A stretch of 64,000 nt of DNA from Endozoicomonas numazuensis (GTDB lineage: Bacteria; Pseudomonadota; Gammaproteobacteria; Pseudomonadales; Endozoicomonadaceae), in NCBI RefSeq assembly GCF_000722635.1, contig NZ_JOKH01000002.1, positions 618,073-682,072 on the forward strand. The letters are read 5' to 3'. The position numbers were made by a program, and so were the translations under genes. Of the stretch, positions 41,009 to 50,694 are shown one piece after another (the stretch's first letter is position 1; the number at the start of each line of letters is the position of its first letter). The notes beneath the pieces were generated by a model. That model worked only from the letters and a program-made list of their open reading frames with translations. It ran no database searches and was not told the DNA's origin.

Positions 41009-41977
41009 CTATTGAAATATCACGGCCTGTAAATTATCTACAGCCGCTTTGTACTCCCTGTTGAGCTCTGACACCAGATCAGCAACAGGCTGCACTTTTT
41101 TCACAGAACCTATGCCCTGACCTGCTCCCCAGATATCTTTCCAGGCTCTGGCATCAGAACCGGCAAAGTTAAAAATTTCCTGACTGGGTTCAGGGAGATT
41201 TTCAGGGTCCATACCCGCTTTACTGATGCTGGATTTAAGATAATTGCCGTGGATACCGGTAAATACAGGGGTATAGACAATGTCACTGGCTACTCCATCC
41301 ACCAGCATCTCACGATAGTCTTCTGGTGCATTGGCTTCTGGCGTAGCAATAAAGCTTGAGCCCATATAAGCCAGATCAGCCCCCATGCTCTGAACCGCCA
41401 GAATATCGCTGCCGGTGGCAATGGAGCCCGCCAGAATAATCATGCCATCAAAGAAGCTTTTGACTTCATTCACCAATGCAAAAGGACTCAGGGTTCCTCC
41501 ATGCCCTCCTGCACCCGCACAGACTAAAACCAGCCCATCAACACCATGTTGATGAGCTTTTCGGGCATGACGGACATTGATGACATCATGCAAAACAATG
41601 CCACCATAAGCGTGTACTGCCGCGATCAATTCCGGAGAGGGCGCTCTCAAACTGGTAATAATCACAGGCACTTTATGGTGAATAATGGTGGCAATATCCT
41701 CCTCCATGCGAGGGTTGTCAGGCTGGATGACAAGATTGACCGCATAGGGCGCCACTTTGCTGTCTGGAAATTCAGCCTTATGCGCTTCTAATTCGTTATT
41801 AATGCGGGTCAACCAGACATTCAGCTCCTCTTGTGGGCGGGCATTCAGGGCTGGAAACGACCCAACAATGCCGGCTTTACACTGGGCAATAACCAGCTCC
41901 GGACCAGAAACAATAAACATGGGTGAGCCAATAACAGGCAGAGACAGATGCCCTTTAAGAGAAGAATGCAGTGCCAT
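41009..41977 (-). CDS. nitronate monooxygenase (2-nitropropane dioxygenase) family protein
   Basis: 322 residues from ATG 41975-41977; the 42031 frame adds an atypical head. FMN-binding TIM barrel: SLPVIGSPMFIVSGPELVIAQCKAGIVGSFPALNA, PYAVNLVI, HGVDGLVLVCAGAGGHGGTLSPFALV (phosphate-binding GAGGHGG) and MIILAGSIATGSDILAVQSMGADLAYMGSSFIATPEA. Oxidises nitronates or related toxins with flavin. The catalytic His is likely in the GGHGG loop. It is the class II-like short form. Confidence 0.88.
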   Translation of the reverse strand: MALHSSLKGHLSLPVIGSPMFIVSGPELVIAQCKAGIVGSFPALNARPQEELNVWLTRINNELEAHKAEFPDSKVAPYAVNLVIQPDNPRMEEDIATIIHHKVPVIITSLRAPSPELIAAVHAYGGIVLHDVINVRHARKAHQHGVDGLVLVCAGAGGHGGTLSPFALVNEVKSFFDGMIILAGSIATGSDILAVQSMGADLAYMGSSFIATPEANAPEDYREMLVDGVASDIVYTPVFTGIHGNYLKSSISKAGMDPENLPEPSQEIFNFAGSDARAWKDIWGAGQGIGSVKKVQPVADLVSELNREYKAAVDNLQAVIFQ

Positions 41978-42171
41978 GGGTTTCTTATCCTTTTTCTTGA
42001 TGAACCCCTGAAGACTATGCCAAGTGATCATGCCTTGTCATTTACAATCGCCGATAACAACGAGGCATCTTGAAAGGCGACGGGTATAGTATTCTCCTGC
42101 CATCTCCTGCTATGGTATTAGCCACCCCGCCCACCTTCTCTATAACAAATACAATAAAATCTGGGGAAGTC

Positions 42172-43899
42172 ATGACACTGGTCCAACGCATATTTTCAGC
42201 TCTCATCATCACAGTCATCGTTCTGACCCTTATTGGAGTCTCAACCTGGTTTTATCTAAACCCTACTCCACCAAGGCAACAGCTGTTTGTAAACGGCACG
42301 ATATTGACCATGGATAAAACGAACTCTGTCGTTGAATCCATTTTAGTAGAAGACGACAGAATCATTGCCACGGGCACTGAGGAAGCCATGGAAGAGCTGG
42401 CCTCTTTTGATGCCGAAACCATTGATCTGGATGGATTAACATTACTACCTGGCTTTATTGAAGCCCACGGACATTTTCCGGGCAGTGGCTTGAATGCCAT
42501 GGCTTCGGATTTAAACAGCCCTCCTATGGGTGATGTACTTTCTATCTCTGACGTAAAGAAGAAACTGAGAGACCAGGCTAATACTCTGGAAGACGGCGAA
42601 TGGGTACTGGGTTTTGGCTTTGACGACACACTGATACTGGAAAGGCGCTTCCTGAACCGGGATGACCTGGACAGCATCTCCACCCGTCAGCCTGTCTTTG
42701 TCATGCACATTTCAGGTCATATGAGCATAGTTAACAGTTATGTTCTGGATCAGATGGGTATTGATGACAATACACCTAACCCTGAAGGCGGGGAGATTGT
42801 TCGCGACGCCAAGGGTCGAGCAACCGGGCTATTAAAAGAAACCGCCCAGGAAGATATCCGTTATGAAGCCATGAATGTCGGCCCTTCCAGACTCTTTGAT
42901 ATGTTGGCCGACAGCGTTCGTGATTATCTTCTTCAGGGTGTTACAACGGTTCAGAGTGGTTTGACGCCACCAGAACAATTAACCTCGTTAGGGTATCTCG
43001 TTACCGCAGGTCTGATACCTCAACGGATGGTTTTCTGGCCCGATGAAGACCTGGCTCTGGACATTGAACGGGGTGATATCAGTCCAATCAATAACGATAA
43101 AGTTACCACCGGAGCCCTTAAACTGGTCACCGACGGTTCCATTCAGGGATATACCGGCTTTTTGTCTCAGCCTTACTACAAACAACCTAAAGACAAACAA
43201 CCTGCATATCAGGGCTACCCCAGCCAGTCAGCACAAGCACTGAACAAACAGGTTGCACTGTGGCATGAAAAAGGCTGGCAACTGGCCCTGCATGCCAACG
43301 GTGACGCAGCTATTGATCAGGTGTTAACTGCCATTGAACAGGCTCAGAAAAAACACCCCCGCCAAGATACCCGTCATATTATTGTTCATGCACAAACTGC
43401 ACGACCTGACCAGTTGCAGCACATGGCCAGACTCGGTGTCACCCCCACTTTTTTCCCTTCCCATATTTTTTATTGGGGAGACCGACACAAGGAGTTGTTC
43501 CTGGGTCAGGACAGAGCCCACCAAATCAGCCCGCTGAAAACGGCCAGTGATCATGGCGTCCGATATACCATTCATACTGACACACCGGTAGTCCCCATCG
43601 AGCCGCTTCGACTGATCAGCAATGCTGTAAACCGGAAGACCAGCCAGGGCAATATTCTGGGAGAAGAAGAAAAAATTTCTGTCATGCAGGCACTGCGTGC
43701 CACGACGATTGATGCGGCCTGGCAGGTATTCAGGGAAAAAGACCTGGGGTCAATCGAAACAGGAAAGCTGGCGGATTTTGTCGTACTTTCTGATAATCCC
43801 CTGGAACATGCCCAACAGTTGGAAACACTGGACGTTGTGCAAACCTGGATCGGAGGAGTAAAGCGTTATGACCGGGACGAATTCAGAGCAAGAAAGTGA
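42172..43899 (+). CDS. membrane-anchored amidohydrolase (YtcJ-like)
   Basis: 575 residues from ATG 42172 behind GGGGAAG; the 42070 frame starts with TTG. An N-terminal TM (IFSALIITVIVLTLIGVSTWFYL) is followed by an amidohydrolase_3 domain: FVNGTILTMDKTN, LLPGFIEAHGHFPG (metal-binding HxH), the GVTTVQSGL segment, WQLALHANGDAAIDQVL, IIVHAQTARPDQL and the final VRYTIHTDTPVVPIEPLR with LADFVVLSDNPLE. Metal-dependent hydrolase of unknown amide or ester substrate in the periplasm. Overlaps the ChaC-like gene by 32 bp. Confidence 0.88.
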   Translation: MTLVQRIFSALIITVIVLTLIGVSTWFYLNPTPPRQQLFVNGTILTMDKTNSVVESILVEDDRIIATGTEEAMEELASFDAETIDLDGLTLLPGFIEAHGHFPGSGLNAMASDLNSPPMGDVLSISDVKKKLRDQANTLEDGEWVLGFGFDDTLILERRFLNRDDLDSISTRQPVFVMHISGHMSIVNSYVLDQMGIDDNTPNPEGGEIVRDAKGRATGLLKETAQEDIRYEAMNVGPSRLFDMLADSVRDYLLQGVTTVQSGLTPPEQLTSLGYLVTAGLIPQRMVFWPDEDLALDIERGDISPINNDKVTTGALKLVTDGSIQGYTGFLSQPYYKQPKDKQPAYQGYPSQSAQALNKQVALWHEKGWQLALHANGDAAIDQVLTAIEQAQKKHPRQDTRHIIVHAQTARPDQLQHMARLGVTPTFFPSHIFYWGDRHKELFLGQDRAHQISPLKTASDHGVRYTIHTDTPVVPIEPLRLISNAVNRKTSQGNILGEEEKISVMQALRATTIDAAWQVFREKDLGSIETGKLADFVVLSDNPLEHAQQLETLDVVQTWIGGVKRYDRDEFRARK

Positions 43900-44572
43900 A
43901 TGGCTATCCGATCGGGAAAGTTTGTTTAAAAGTTATGTACCAGAGATTCGCCAGATGGCACGTTCTCAAGGTGATCAGGTGCCAGAATGGAGTGAACTGA
44001 ATGATCAGCGTCATCGGTTTATGGCTGACTTCCCTGACGGCTCTGACCTCCTGATCTTTGCCTATGGATCATTACTCTGGAAACCACTGCTTCGCTTCAG
44101 TCATCAGTATCATGCTCTGCTTTTGAACTATCATCGTCGTTTTTGTTTGGATATGACATTTCTCAGAGGCAGCCAGAAAACCCCGGGGCTTATGATGGCA
44201 CTGGATAAGGGGGGTCAGTGTGAAGGCATCTGTTACCGTATCCCTGCTGCCCTGGTGAATGAAGAGCTGCACATTCTCTGGACAAGAGAATGTTGCCTGA
44301 GTGGCTACATTCCCACCTGGATTGAACCAGATATTCAAGATCTGGACACGCTTTTACCTTGTATGACCTTTATCGTTAATCATGATACTCCCCGTTATAC
44401 TGATCAGCTGTCCAAACAACAAACGGTTGAGCGAATCAAAACCGCCGTTGGCCAGTTTGGCAGCAATCGGGATTATTTTGATAACACGCTTGCCCACTTG
44501 AGAGAATTGAACATTCATGACGCAGAGCTGGAGAGCCTGAACCAGGCTCTCCAGCTTACTCAAAAGGAATAA
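43868..44572 (+). CDS. ChaC-like gamma-glutamylcyclotransferase
   Basis: 234 residues, ATG behind GGAGGAG. The GGCT-fold signature is FAYGSLLW at 64-71, with YHRRFCLDMTFLRGSQKTPGLMMALDKGGQCEGICYRI and WTRECCLSGYIPTWI (catalytic Glu in TREC). This resembles ChaC, which degrades glutathione to 5-oxoproline and Cys-Gly. The N-terminal 60 residues are extra. Overlaps the amidohydrolase end; convergent with the barrel gene. Confidence 0.85.
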   Translation: MTGTNSEQESEWLSDRESLFKSYVPEIRQMARSQGDQVPEWSELNDQRHRFMADFPDGSDLLIFAYGSLLWKPLLRFSHQYHALLLNYHRRFCLDMTFLRGSQKTPGLMMALDKGGQCEGICYRIPAALVNEELHILWTRECCLSGYIPTWIEPDIQDLDTLLPCMTFIVNHDTPRYTDQLSKQQTVERIKTAVGQFGSNRDYFDNTLAHLRELNIHDAELESLNQALQLTQKE

Positions 44573-45207
44573 TGCAGGGATAGAGTCAAAACCGGATACC
44601 AGCGAAAGCTGCTCAACTCATCTTCAACCCGCTTTTGCTCTGCAGCAAGGTTTTCACTCAAACCGGTAATACTGGAGCCAGATGAAGTCTTCAGACTGAT
44701 ATCAGGCTCCCCCTGATAAAGCACCCCCAGATCGACACCGTAATAAAAGTCAGACTGACCAATCTTCCCCATAAAGCCTGCCCCCAGATAGGGACTGACA
44801 TCTCCAAATTTCATTTCAGACTCAAGATTCCCAATCTGGTCGGTGGTATAGGCCGTGCCATTAATGGTTATGACCCCATTCTGGCTTTTTGCTCTGGCAT
44901 CCAGTTGATTCCCGTTATAGAAAGCCCCCATGGCAACAAAGAAATCATTTTCCCAGGGGTGCCAGTCCATGGTGACTCCCACTGTACCCAGTTTCAGATC
45001 ACCCTCGTAAGTAAGACCATTCTCTTTGAACTCATAACTGCCCGAATAACCATTCAGCTGCAGCCTTAAACCAAACTGATCGTTCATCTGGTTAGTAAAT
45101 ACTATATGCGCCCCCAGAGAACTCACCCCGAGCCCTGCTTCGGTGGTTTGTGCTGAGGAAAAAAAGGAGAGGAGCAAAAGCCCGGTAAGGAGGATCACTT
45201 TCTGCAT
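44560..45207 (-). CDS. OmpW-like outer membrane beta-barrel protein
   Basis: 215 residues, ATG behind AGGGAC. Signal peptide KVILLTGLLLLSFFSSAQTTEA, then antiparallel strands FGLRLQLNGYSGSYEF, LGTVGVTMDWHPWENDFFVAMGAFY and a final VLTLSLHYSF ending in Phe, the C-terminal aromatic signal for barrel insertion. SPYLGAGFMGKIGQSDFYYGVDLGVLYQGEPD suits the OmpW/AlkL-type eight-strand barrels. Convergent overlap of 13 bp with the ChaC-like gene. Confidence 0.8.
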   Translation of the reverse strand: MQKVILLTGLLLLSFFSSAQTTEAGLGVSSLGAHIVFTNQMNDQFGLRLQLNGYSGSYEFKENGLTYEGDLKLGTVGVTMDWHPWENDFFVAMGAFYNGNQLDARAKSQNGVITINGTAYTTDQIGNLESEMKFGDVSPYLGAGFMGKIGQSDFYYGVDLGVLYQGEPDISLKTSSGSSITGLSENLAAEQKRVEDELSSFRWYPVLTLSLHYSF

Positions 45208-45570
45208 CTGACTGTCCCTGTCTGACGTTCTATGATTTCCTAATGAATAACAGATAAAGCGTTCATTAACAATGAACCTTCTCCACCCGGTTTATTAATT
45301 CGAGTCTATCTTGTATCAGAATTAACACGGCTGATCTGGCAGAAGAAAATAGCCAATAGTGAAGCCAAGTGTTAATGCTCATACTGACTCCGTTCATTTT
45401 GATGTAATGCACTTCAGCAGTCCCAGTGCGAACGGTATGAGTTATTTTCAGGTTATGTACGGTCCAACCCGGAAAATTCATAAAGCCGCTCCGGTCAGAC
45501 TATAGACTGCGGAAATACTGAGATATTCGTTTGCTGATGTGAACGAAAAGAAACAAACATCGCTCGTCGG

Positions 45571-45680
45571 CTTCTCGCTAGCTCTTTCTCCGCCGTGACA
45601 GCATTTTCTCGTCAGATCCATGCAATAAGCATGAATATGACGAGAAAATGTGTCAGCCGAAAAAATAGCAGAGCGAGAAG
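45571..45680. repeat. about 110-bp imperfect palindrome upstream of the peptide-binding protein
   Basis: Gap 45208-45712. Arms from outside in: CTTCTCGCT (45571-45579) with AGCGAGAAG (45672-45680), TGACAGCATTTTCTCGTCA (45596-45614) with TGACGAGAAAATGTGTCA (45638-45655), and CATGC (45619-45623) with GCATG (45629-45633). Nested symmetry of this kind is typical of a MITE or a long leader hairpin. A 71-residue open frame at 45266-45481 overlaps the gap but looks non-coding. Confidence 0.6.
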
Positions 45681-45712
45681 CTCAACACTTTATGAAATTT
45701 CCGGGCTAAATA

Positions 45713-47341
45713 ATGATGATAAAACGCGTTTCAATAAAAGAAGTGCTTCTGGCAGTTCTGGTTCTTTTTTTATCTAGCACTTCCGTATTATCTTTAGCCG
45801 ATGAGCCGGGTACGCTGGTGATTGGCAATAGTGCTGACCCCGATTCAATCAACCCTTATAACTCACAAACCATTGTGGGCCACCACATTCAAAAAAATCT
45901 CTTTGAAGGGCTGATTGTTAAAGATAGAACTGGTCAGTTTATTCCTGCTCAGGCTTCTAACTGGAGTCTGTCTGAAGACGGCAAAACCTATACCTTCCAA
46001 CTGAGGCCTGACCTTAAATGGAGTAACGGAGCCCCCCTGACTGCAAAAGACTTTGTGTTTGCGACTCAATATGCCATTAATCCTGATAACACCTTCATTC
46101 GTGCCCAGATTTTTGAAACCCTACATGTCACCCATGCTACCGATATTATTCAGCGCAAAAAGCCCGTCGAAAGTCTGGGCATCACCGCTGAAGATGCCCA
46201 GACCTTGAAAATACAACTCAGCAAACCTGTTCCTTATGCCCTGGACATCATTGAATACTTACTTATGCCTTTGCATCAGGCATCCATTGAGAAAGACCCT
46301 AAACGCTGGGCGCAACCTGGGCACCTGATTTCGAACGGAGCCTATCAGCTCGACAGCTGGGTCATTAACGAACAGGTGACTGTTGTTAAAAACCCTCACT
46401 ACTGGAATCAAGAAAAAACCAAAATAGACAAAGCCGTCTTTCTCCCACTGCAATCCGATATTGAATTCAAGCGTTATCAGACAGGAGAAGTTCATATCAC
46501 CGCCAATATCCCTCCAAAGCTTTATCCAAAGCTAAAAAAAACCATACCGGAACAACTCCGCAGCCACCCCACTCATGCGATTTATTATTACACCCTGAAT
46601 ATCAAAAATGAGAAGATGAATAATCAGCCTTTGCGCCAGGCTTTATCACTGGCAATAGACCGGGAATTAATTACCGACAAAATCACCCGTCAGGGAGAAA
46701 CACCCGCATTTACCTTTTCATCCAGTCACTTCAATGATTTTGAGCCACCCGTGTTACCCAAAGCCTCGCTTTCAAAACCTGACAGAATCAAAGAAGCCAG
46801 ACGCCTGTATAAAGAAGCCGGTTACGAGCCTGAAAAACCTCTAGAAATTGAAATTCTTTACAACACAATGGACAAGCACAGACAGATTGCTCTGGCCATC
46901 AGTGATATGTGGAAAAATACTCTGGGCGTTAAAACCCGCCTGAATAACATGGAATTCAACAGTATGCTGGCAGAAATGCAACGAGGGCAATTTCAAGTGG
47001 CACGGGTGACGTGGTCAGTCGTTAGCCCCGAGCCCTGCCTGGTTCTGGAATTATTTAAATCTGATTATGCCTTTAATGAAGGACGCTATCAGAACCCGGA
47101 GTATGACCGACTATTGGAGCAGGCTTGTACCGGTATCCCCAGCCCTGAATTCAGCCAGGAACGAAAGGCTCTTTTTCAACGACTGGAAAGAACGCTTGAC
47201 GAAGATGTTCCGGCCATTCCTATTTATTTCAATACCCAGCACCACCTGGTAAAGCCAGAAGTGAAAGGATTTCCTGAAAGCGGCGTAATAGATGATTATT
47301 TTATCAGAGAGCTTTCTCTTGAAATAAGCCCGCCACGTTAG
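45713..47341 (+). CDS. oligopeptide ABC transporter substrate-binding protein (OppA-like)
   Basis: 542 residues; ATG at 45713 or 45716. Signal peptide EVLLAVLVLFLSSTSVLSLADE. SBP_bac_5 fold: GTLVIGNSADPDSINPYNSQTIVGHHIQKNLFEGLIVKDRTGQFIPAQASNWSLSEDGKTYTFQLRPDLKWSNGAPLTAKDFVFA, later LSLAIDRELITDKI and RQIALAISDMWKNTLGVKTRLNN. Periplasmic binding of oligopeptides for an Opp permease. No permease or ATPase gene is adjacent, so it is an orphan component here. It follows a large palindrome, possibly a regulatory leader. Confidence 0.92.
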   Translation: MMIKRVSIKEVLLAVLVLFLSSTSVLSLADEPGTLVIGNSADPDSINPYNSQTIVGHHIQKNLFEGLIVKDRTGQFIPAQASNWSLSEDGKTYTFQLRPDLKWSNGAPLTAKDFVFATQYAINPDNTFIRAQIFETLHVTHATDIIQRKKPVESLGITAEDAQTLKIQLSKPVPYALDIIEYLLMPLHQASIEKDPKRWAQPGHLISNGAYQLDSWVINEQVTVVKNPHYWNQEKTKIDKAVFLPLQSDIEFKRYQTGEVHITANIPPKLYPKLKKTIPEQLRSHPTHAIYYYTLNIKNEKMNNQPLRQALSLAIDRELITDKITRQGETPAFTFSSSHFNDFEPPVLPKASLSKPDRIKEARRLYKEAGYEPEKPLEIEILYNTMDKHRQIALAISDMWKNTLGVKTRLNNMEFNSMLAEMQRGQFQVARVTWSVVSPEPCLVLELFKSDYAFNEGRYQNPEYDRLLEQACTGIPSPEFSQERKALFQRLERTLDEDVPAIPIYFNTQHHLVKPEVKGFPESGVIDDYFIRELSLEISPPR

Positions 47342-47418
47342 GCGCTCACCAGACTTGTTTTAGTGGCTTTTGAAAGGGATACTAGGCGGCAGGAATAATA
47401 AATGTGCGAGGATGAACA

Positions 47419-47970
47419 GTGAAAAAAGGAATATACCCTGCTGTCGCCATTGCCAATGCTTTTTTGGAAACTGCCCAGCAAAAGCAGGAAGATATCAGCC
47501 CAATGAAGTTGCAAAAGCTGGTTTACTTCGCTCACGCCCTTTCTTTAGCTGTTTACCATCGCCCTCTGATTGATGAACCGGTTTATGCCTGGAAATTTGG
47601 CCCGGTCATTAAAAGTGTTTATAACGAATTCAGAGCTTATGGTTACCAGCCCATTCACAGCCTGGGCACTCTGATTAGAAAAATAGGCTTGGCCAGAACC
47701 AGTGATGAAGGCCCCGGCTTTGAAGTCTGCATTCCCAAAATAAACCCCCATGACCATAATGTCCGAAACCTGATTGACCAGATCTGGGAGCTTTATGGCG
47801 GACTTTCAGCTCACACTCTCTCTAACCTGACCCACAAACCGGGCAGCCCCTGGGAAATCACTCGCAATGAACACCAGAATGGTGAAATACCCGATTATGA
47901 GCTGAGTCTGGAATTGATTGAAACGTCCATGATGAAAGAGCTGGGACTGATGCAGGAAGAGATCGCCTGA
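47419..47970 (+). CDS. Panacea (SocA/DUF4065) domain protein, candidate antitoxin
   Basis: 183 residues with a GTG start behind GAGG. Signature: AVAIANAFLETAQQKQEDISPMKLQKLVYFAHALSLAVYHRPLIDEPVYAWKFGPVIKSVYNEFRAYG, the LQKLLYfaH...fWkyGPvvp.vY.e pattern of Panacea domains, then NLIDQIWELYGGLSAHTLSNLTHKPGSPW. Panacea proteins act as antitoxins against many unrelated toxins. Downstream by 2 bp is a two-TM protein that could be its toxin partner. Confidence 0.88.
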   Translation: MKKGIYPAVAIANAFLETAQQKQEDISPMKLQKLVYFAHALSLAVYHRPLIDEPVYAWKFGPVIKSVYNEFRAYGYQPIHSLGTLIRKIGLARTSDEGPGFEVCIPKINPHDHNVRNLIDQIWELYGGLSAHTLSNLTHKPGSPWEITRNEHQNGEIPDYELSLELIETSMMKELGLMQEEIA

Positions 47971-47972
47971 AC

Positions 47973-48509
47973 ATGACTTCGCCGTTGCAGGATGCAGAGC
48001 AAAAAAAAGAAGCCACCAGCCAGCCCTCTGACATTGATCAGAAAACGCTTTGGAAAGTTCTAAACAAATACTCCGAGAATCTCAAAAAGGTTAATGAAAC
48101 CTCTTCAGAACCCGATGATGACGAACTGTTCAGAGAAGAGAAGAAAGTTGAGATTAAAAATCTTTCCCAGGAAGGTATTGCTGAGCAACAATACAAAGTA
48201 TTACTGGCTCAGGAAGAACTGAAAGAAAAGCGTCTTCATAACACCCGACTGGAAGACACCATTGAACTGAGAAAAGGGTTTGCCAGAAGAATTTTTATTT
48301 TTGTTGTTCTGTCGTCTATGGTAGTGGCAAGTATCGTCATTGCCAGCGCCAGCAAGGTACAGATTCAAAGAGCTGACAATACCTGGATTGAGCTCTTCTC
48401 ATTAAGCGATAACGTACTGATGACTTTAATTACTGCCGCCACCGTTAACCTGATGGCAGGCCTGATCATCATTGTTAAAAACCTGTTTCCTGAAGATAAG
48501 AACAAGTAA
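47973..48509 (+). CDS. coiled-coil two-TM protein, candidate toxin or membrane partner of Panacea
   Basis: 178 residues, directly after the Panacea gene (2-bp gap). Soluble acidic N-terminus with a coiled coil (about 60-95, EQQYKVLLAQEELKEKRLHNTRLEDTIELRK), then a TM RIFIFVVLSSMVVASIVIASA, a short periplasmic loop and a second TM VLMTLITAATVNLMAGLIIIVKNLF. No known family. The arrangement fits the known PanTA loci with membrane-acting toxins, though size is larger than usual toxin peptides. Confidence 0.6.
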   Translation: MTSPLQDAEQKKEATSQPSDIDQKTLWKVLNKYSENLKKVNETSSEPDDDELFREEKKVEIKNLSQEGIAEQQYKVLLAQEELKEKRLHNTRLEDTIELRKGFARRIFIFVVLSSMVVASIVIASASKVQIQRADNTWIELFSLSDNVLMTLITAATVNLMAGLIIIVKNLFPEDKNK

Positions 48510-48560
48510 TCATTAAAAAAATACCTGTTCCAGATCCAGATTCAGTGTGCCATTTCAAGA

Positions 48561-50594
48561 TCAGAAACGATAATTAACCCCTACCCACACCTCTCTTCCA
48601 GGTTCATTCACTTGTTTGGCTGCAGGATCAAAGGGGTCGTGGCTGGCACGGTTCACATGCTGAGCATAAGCTTTATTAAACAGGTTCTGAACGCCGGCTT
48701 CCAGCTTAAAACCCTGCTCTAGTTGATACCAGCCATACAAATGAACAACGCCGTAGCCATCGGTTTCTCCGGCATCTAATCCACTCTTGATATCCACCTT
48801 GTCTTGCTTTGTCGCCAGCTCCCAGCGAGCGCCAAATAACCACTGGGTCGCATCGTAATCCAACTGAAGATTAAACTGGAGAGGCGGGATCTGAGGCAGA
48901 TCTGAGCCATTATCGCGATCTTCCCCTCGGGTCCATGCCATTCCGGCTGAAGATTTAAAGCGCCCATAGGCATAACGAAAATCGACTTCAACACCAAAAA
49001 GTCTGGCTTCTATGTTCTTGTAGATATAGGCGCCCGAATCTGACTGGGTTCTGAGTATGTAGTCCTGTACTTCATCGACATAAACAATGGCGGACCATTC
49101 TCCAGCGCCCGTATCGTAGCGATAACCCGCATCGAGCTGCTGATGTTTTTCCGGCTTGATGTCCGGATTCCCAACCCAGTCATCGCTGCCATGACAGCAA
49201 GATCCCCTTGAGGCAATAAATCGCTCACTGGTATCGGCTGTTCTGATGCTGCGGCTCCCCCGAAGTTCAATCGACTGACGATCGAATAATTCATGTTGCC
49301 AGGCCAACAAACCACTCAGGTTTTGCTCATGCACCTTGTCAGCCTCTACACCATAATATTGTTTGTACAATGAATTAGGGCTGCTATGGCCGAGTACAGA
49401 ACTGCTGGCTTTGGTGGCTTCAGCCTGTAAGTCATCAAACCGCAGCCCCAGCCGCAATGAATCCTTTTCACTTAAACTGAAATCAAGCTCTGCAAATACT
49501 CCCATCTGGCGATACTCAACGCCTGGCCATATGTGCGACTGCCAAGCTTGCCCCCCTGTCTGTCGATTGACCTTATAACGTTTGGCATCACGGTCATTTG
49601 CCTGATAATCCAGCCCCAGCTTAAGTTCGGCATCATCATAGTAGATTTTACCCAACAGCCTGCCTCCCCAGGTGACTGAATCAGAAGGTGCTCTCATGCC
49701 GACCGGGGATTTTGGTTTGCGAACCCTGACTGAATAGTTATCCATAAGATGTCGTACGTCTGCATGCCAGCCCGAGAGCTCTATGGCATCCAACCCCAAG
49801 AAGGCTTGATCATGCTGAAGCTTCAATCGCCAGGTATCTGCTTTAGCCCAGGGCGCATCCATACCATTACCGGCATAATAGATGTCGTCATCTCGGGTCG
49901 ACTCAATATTGGCTTCCAGCCGAGTGAAAGGCATGATTTCGCCTGACACCAGTACTCCTCCGCTGGAAGACTTGAACGCAGAACTGACTCTCTGGCCATT
50001 ACCATCTTTGTAATTTCCAGCGTCCTGATAATCTCCATAAGCCCGGAGATAGGCAGACTCGCTCCCCAGAGACACATCAGCAGACGCCTGTTTGTGTTCA
50101 ATGTTGCTCGTATAACCCAATCCCAGATTACCCGTGTAAGAACGAGCACCAGTACCATCATTAAAACGAGGAGTCTCACGCTCAAACAGCACTGTGCCAC
50201 CGGAACCACCAGAGCCATAGATCACACTCTCATAGCCTCGCAGCACCGTCACACGATCATAACCCTTGAGACTGGTGTAAGTGGTGGGAGGATCCATTCG
50301 TCCCGGACAGGCCCCCAGAACAAACGCGTTGCCCGTAATAATATTTAACTGGCTTTGTTGCTGCCCGCGAATAATGGGCTCGAAACCTTTGCCGCCTTTT
50401 CTGGATACCGCCACACCGGTTTCTTGCCTGAGTAACTGGCCAGCGTCTGTGACAGGACTAAAAGGTTTATCCAGCTTGATCATGGACTCAGAAGGCGATG
50501 TATCCATCGTCTCTGTAACGTCTATATCCAGTTCAAACTCAGTCGCAAGAGCGATGGGGGCGATCAACCCAATACAAAGAGAGGAATACTTCAT
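48561..50594 (-). CDS. TonB-dependent copper receptor (OprC/NosA-like)
   Basis: 677 residues from ATG 50592-50594, with signal YSSLCIGLIAPIALA. The plug domain contains the family signature GACPGRMDPPTTYTSLKGYD, RVTVLRGYESVIYGSGGSGGTVLFERETPRF, and the TonB-box-like IDVTETMDTSPSES near the N-terminus. The barrel ends VWVGVNYRF. OprC/NosA-type receptors bind copper and move it over the outer membrane. No adjacent copper chaperone gene. Confidence 0.93.
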   Translation of the reverse strand: MKYSSLCIGLIAPIALATEFELDIDVTETMDTSPSESMIKLDKPFSPVTDAGQLLRQETGVAVSRKGGKGFEPIIRGQQQSQLNIITGNAFVLGACPGRMDPPTTYTSLKGYDRVTVLRGYESVIYGSGGSGGTVLFERETPRFNDGTGARSYTGNLGLGYTSNIEHKQASADVSLGSESAYLRAYGDYQDAGNYKDGNGQRVSSAFKSSSGGVLVSGEIMPFTRLEANIESTRDDDIYYAGNGMDAPWAKADTWRLKLQHDQAFLGLDAIELSGWHADVRHLMDNYSVRVRKPKSPVGMRAPSDSVTWGGRLLGKIYYDDAELKLGLDYQANDRDAKRYKVNRQTGGQAWQSHIWPGVEYRQMGVFAELDFSLSEKDSLRLGLRFDDLQAEATKASSSVLGHSSPNSLYKQYYGVEADKVHEQNLSGLLAWQHELFDRQSIELRGSRSIRTADTSERFIASRGSCCHGSDDWVGNPDIKPEKHQQLDAGYRYDTGAGEWSAIVYVDEVQDYILRTQSDSGAYIYKNIEARLFGVEVDFRYAYGRFKSSAGMAWTRGEDRDNGSDLPQIPPLQFNLQLDYDATQWLFGARWELATKQDKVDIKSGLDAGETDGYGVVHLYGWYQLEQGFKLEAGVQNLFNKAYAQHVNRASHDPFDPAAKQVNEPGREVWVGVNYRF

Positions 50595-50694
50595 TAAACT
50601 GTTTCCGAATGTATTTTTATTAGGTTTTAAAAATGCAGTCAGTATAGGCAAGGCTCAGTAAGCTGCTGAAAAACCTGAAAGGTTGCCAGCCTGT

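Noticed and set aside
45266-45481. 71-residue minus-strand open frame in the 45.2-45.7 kb gap
   Set aside because: No ribosome site, unlikely composition, no neighbours in an operon.
47338-47535. 65-residue minus-strand frame
   Set aside because: Antisense to the Panacea gene start with no ribosome site.
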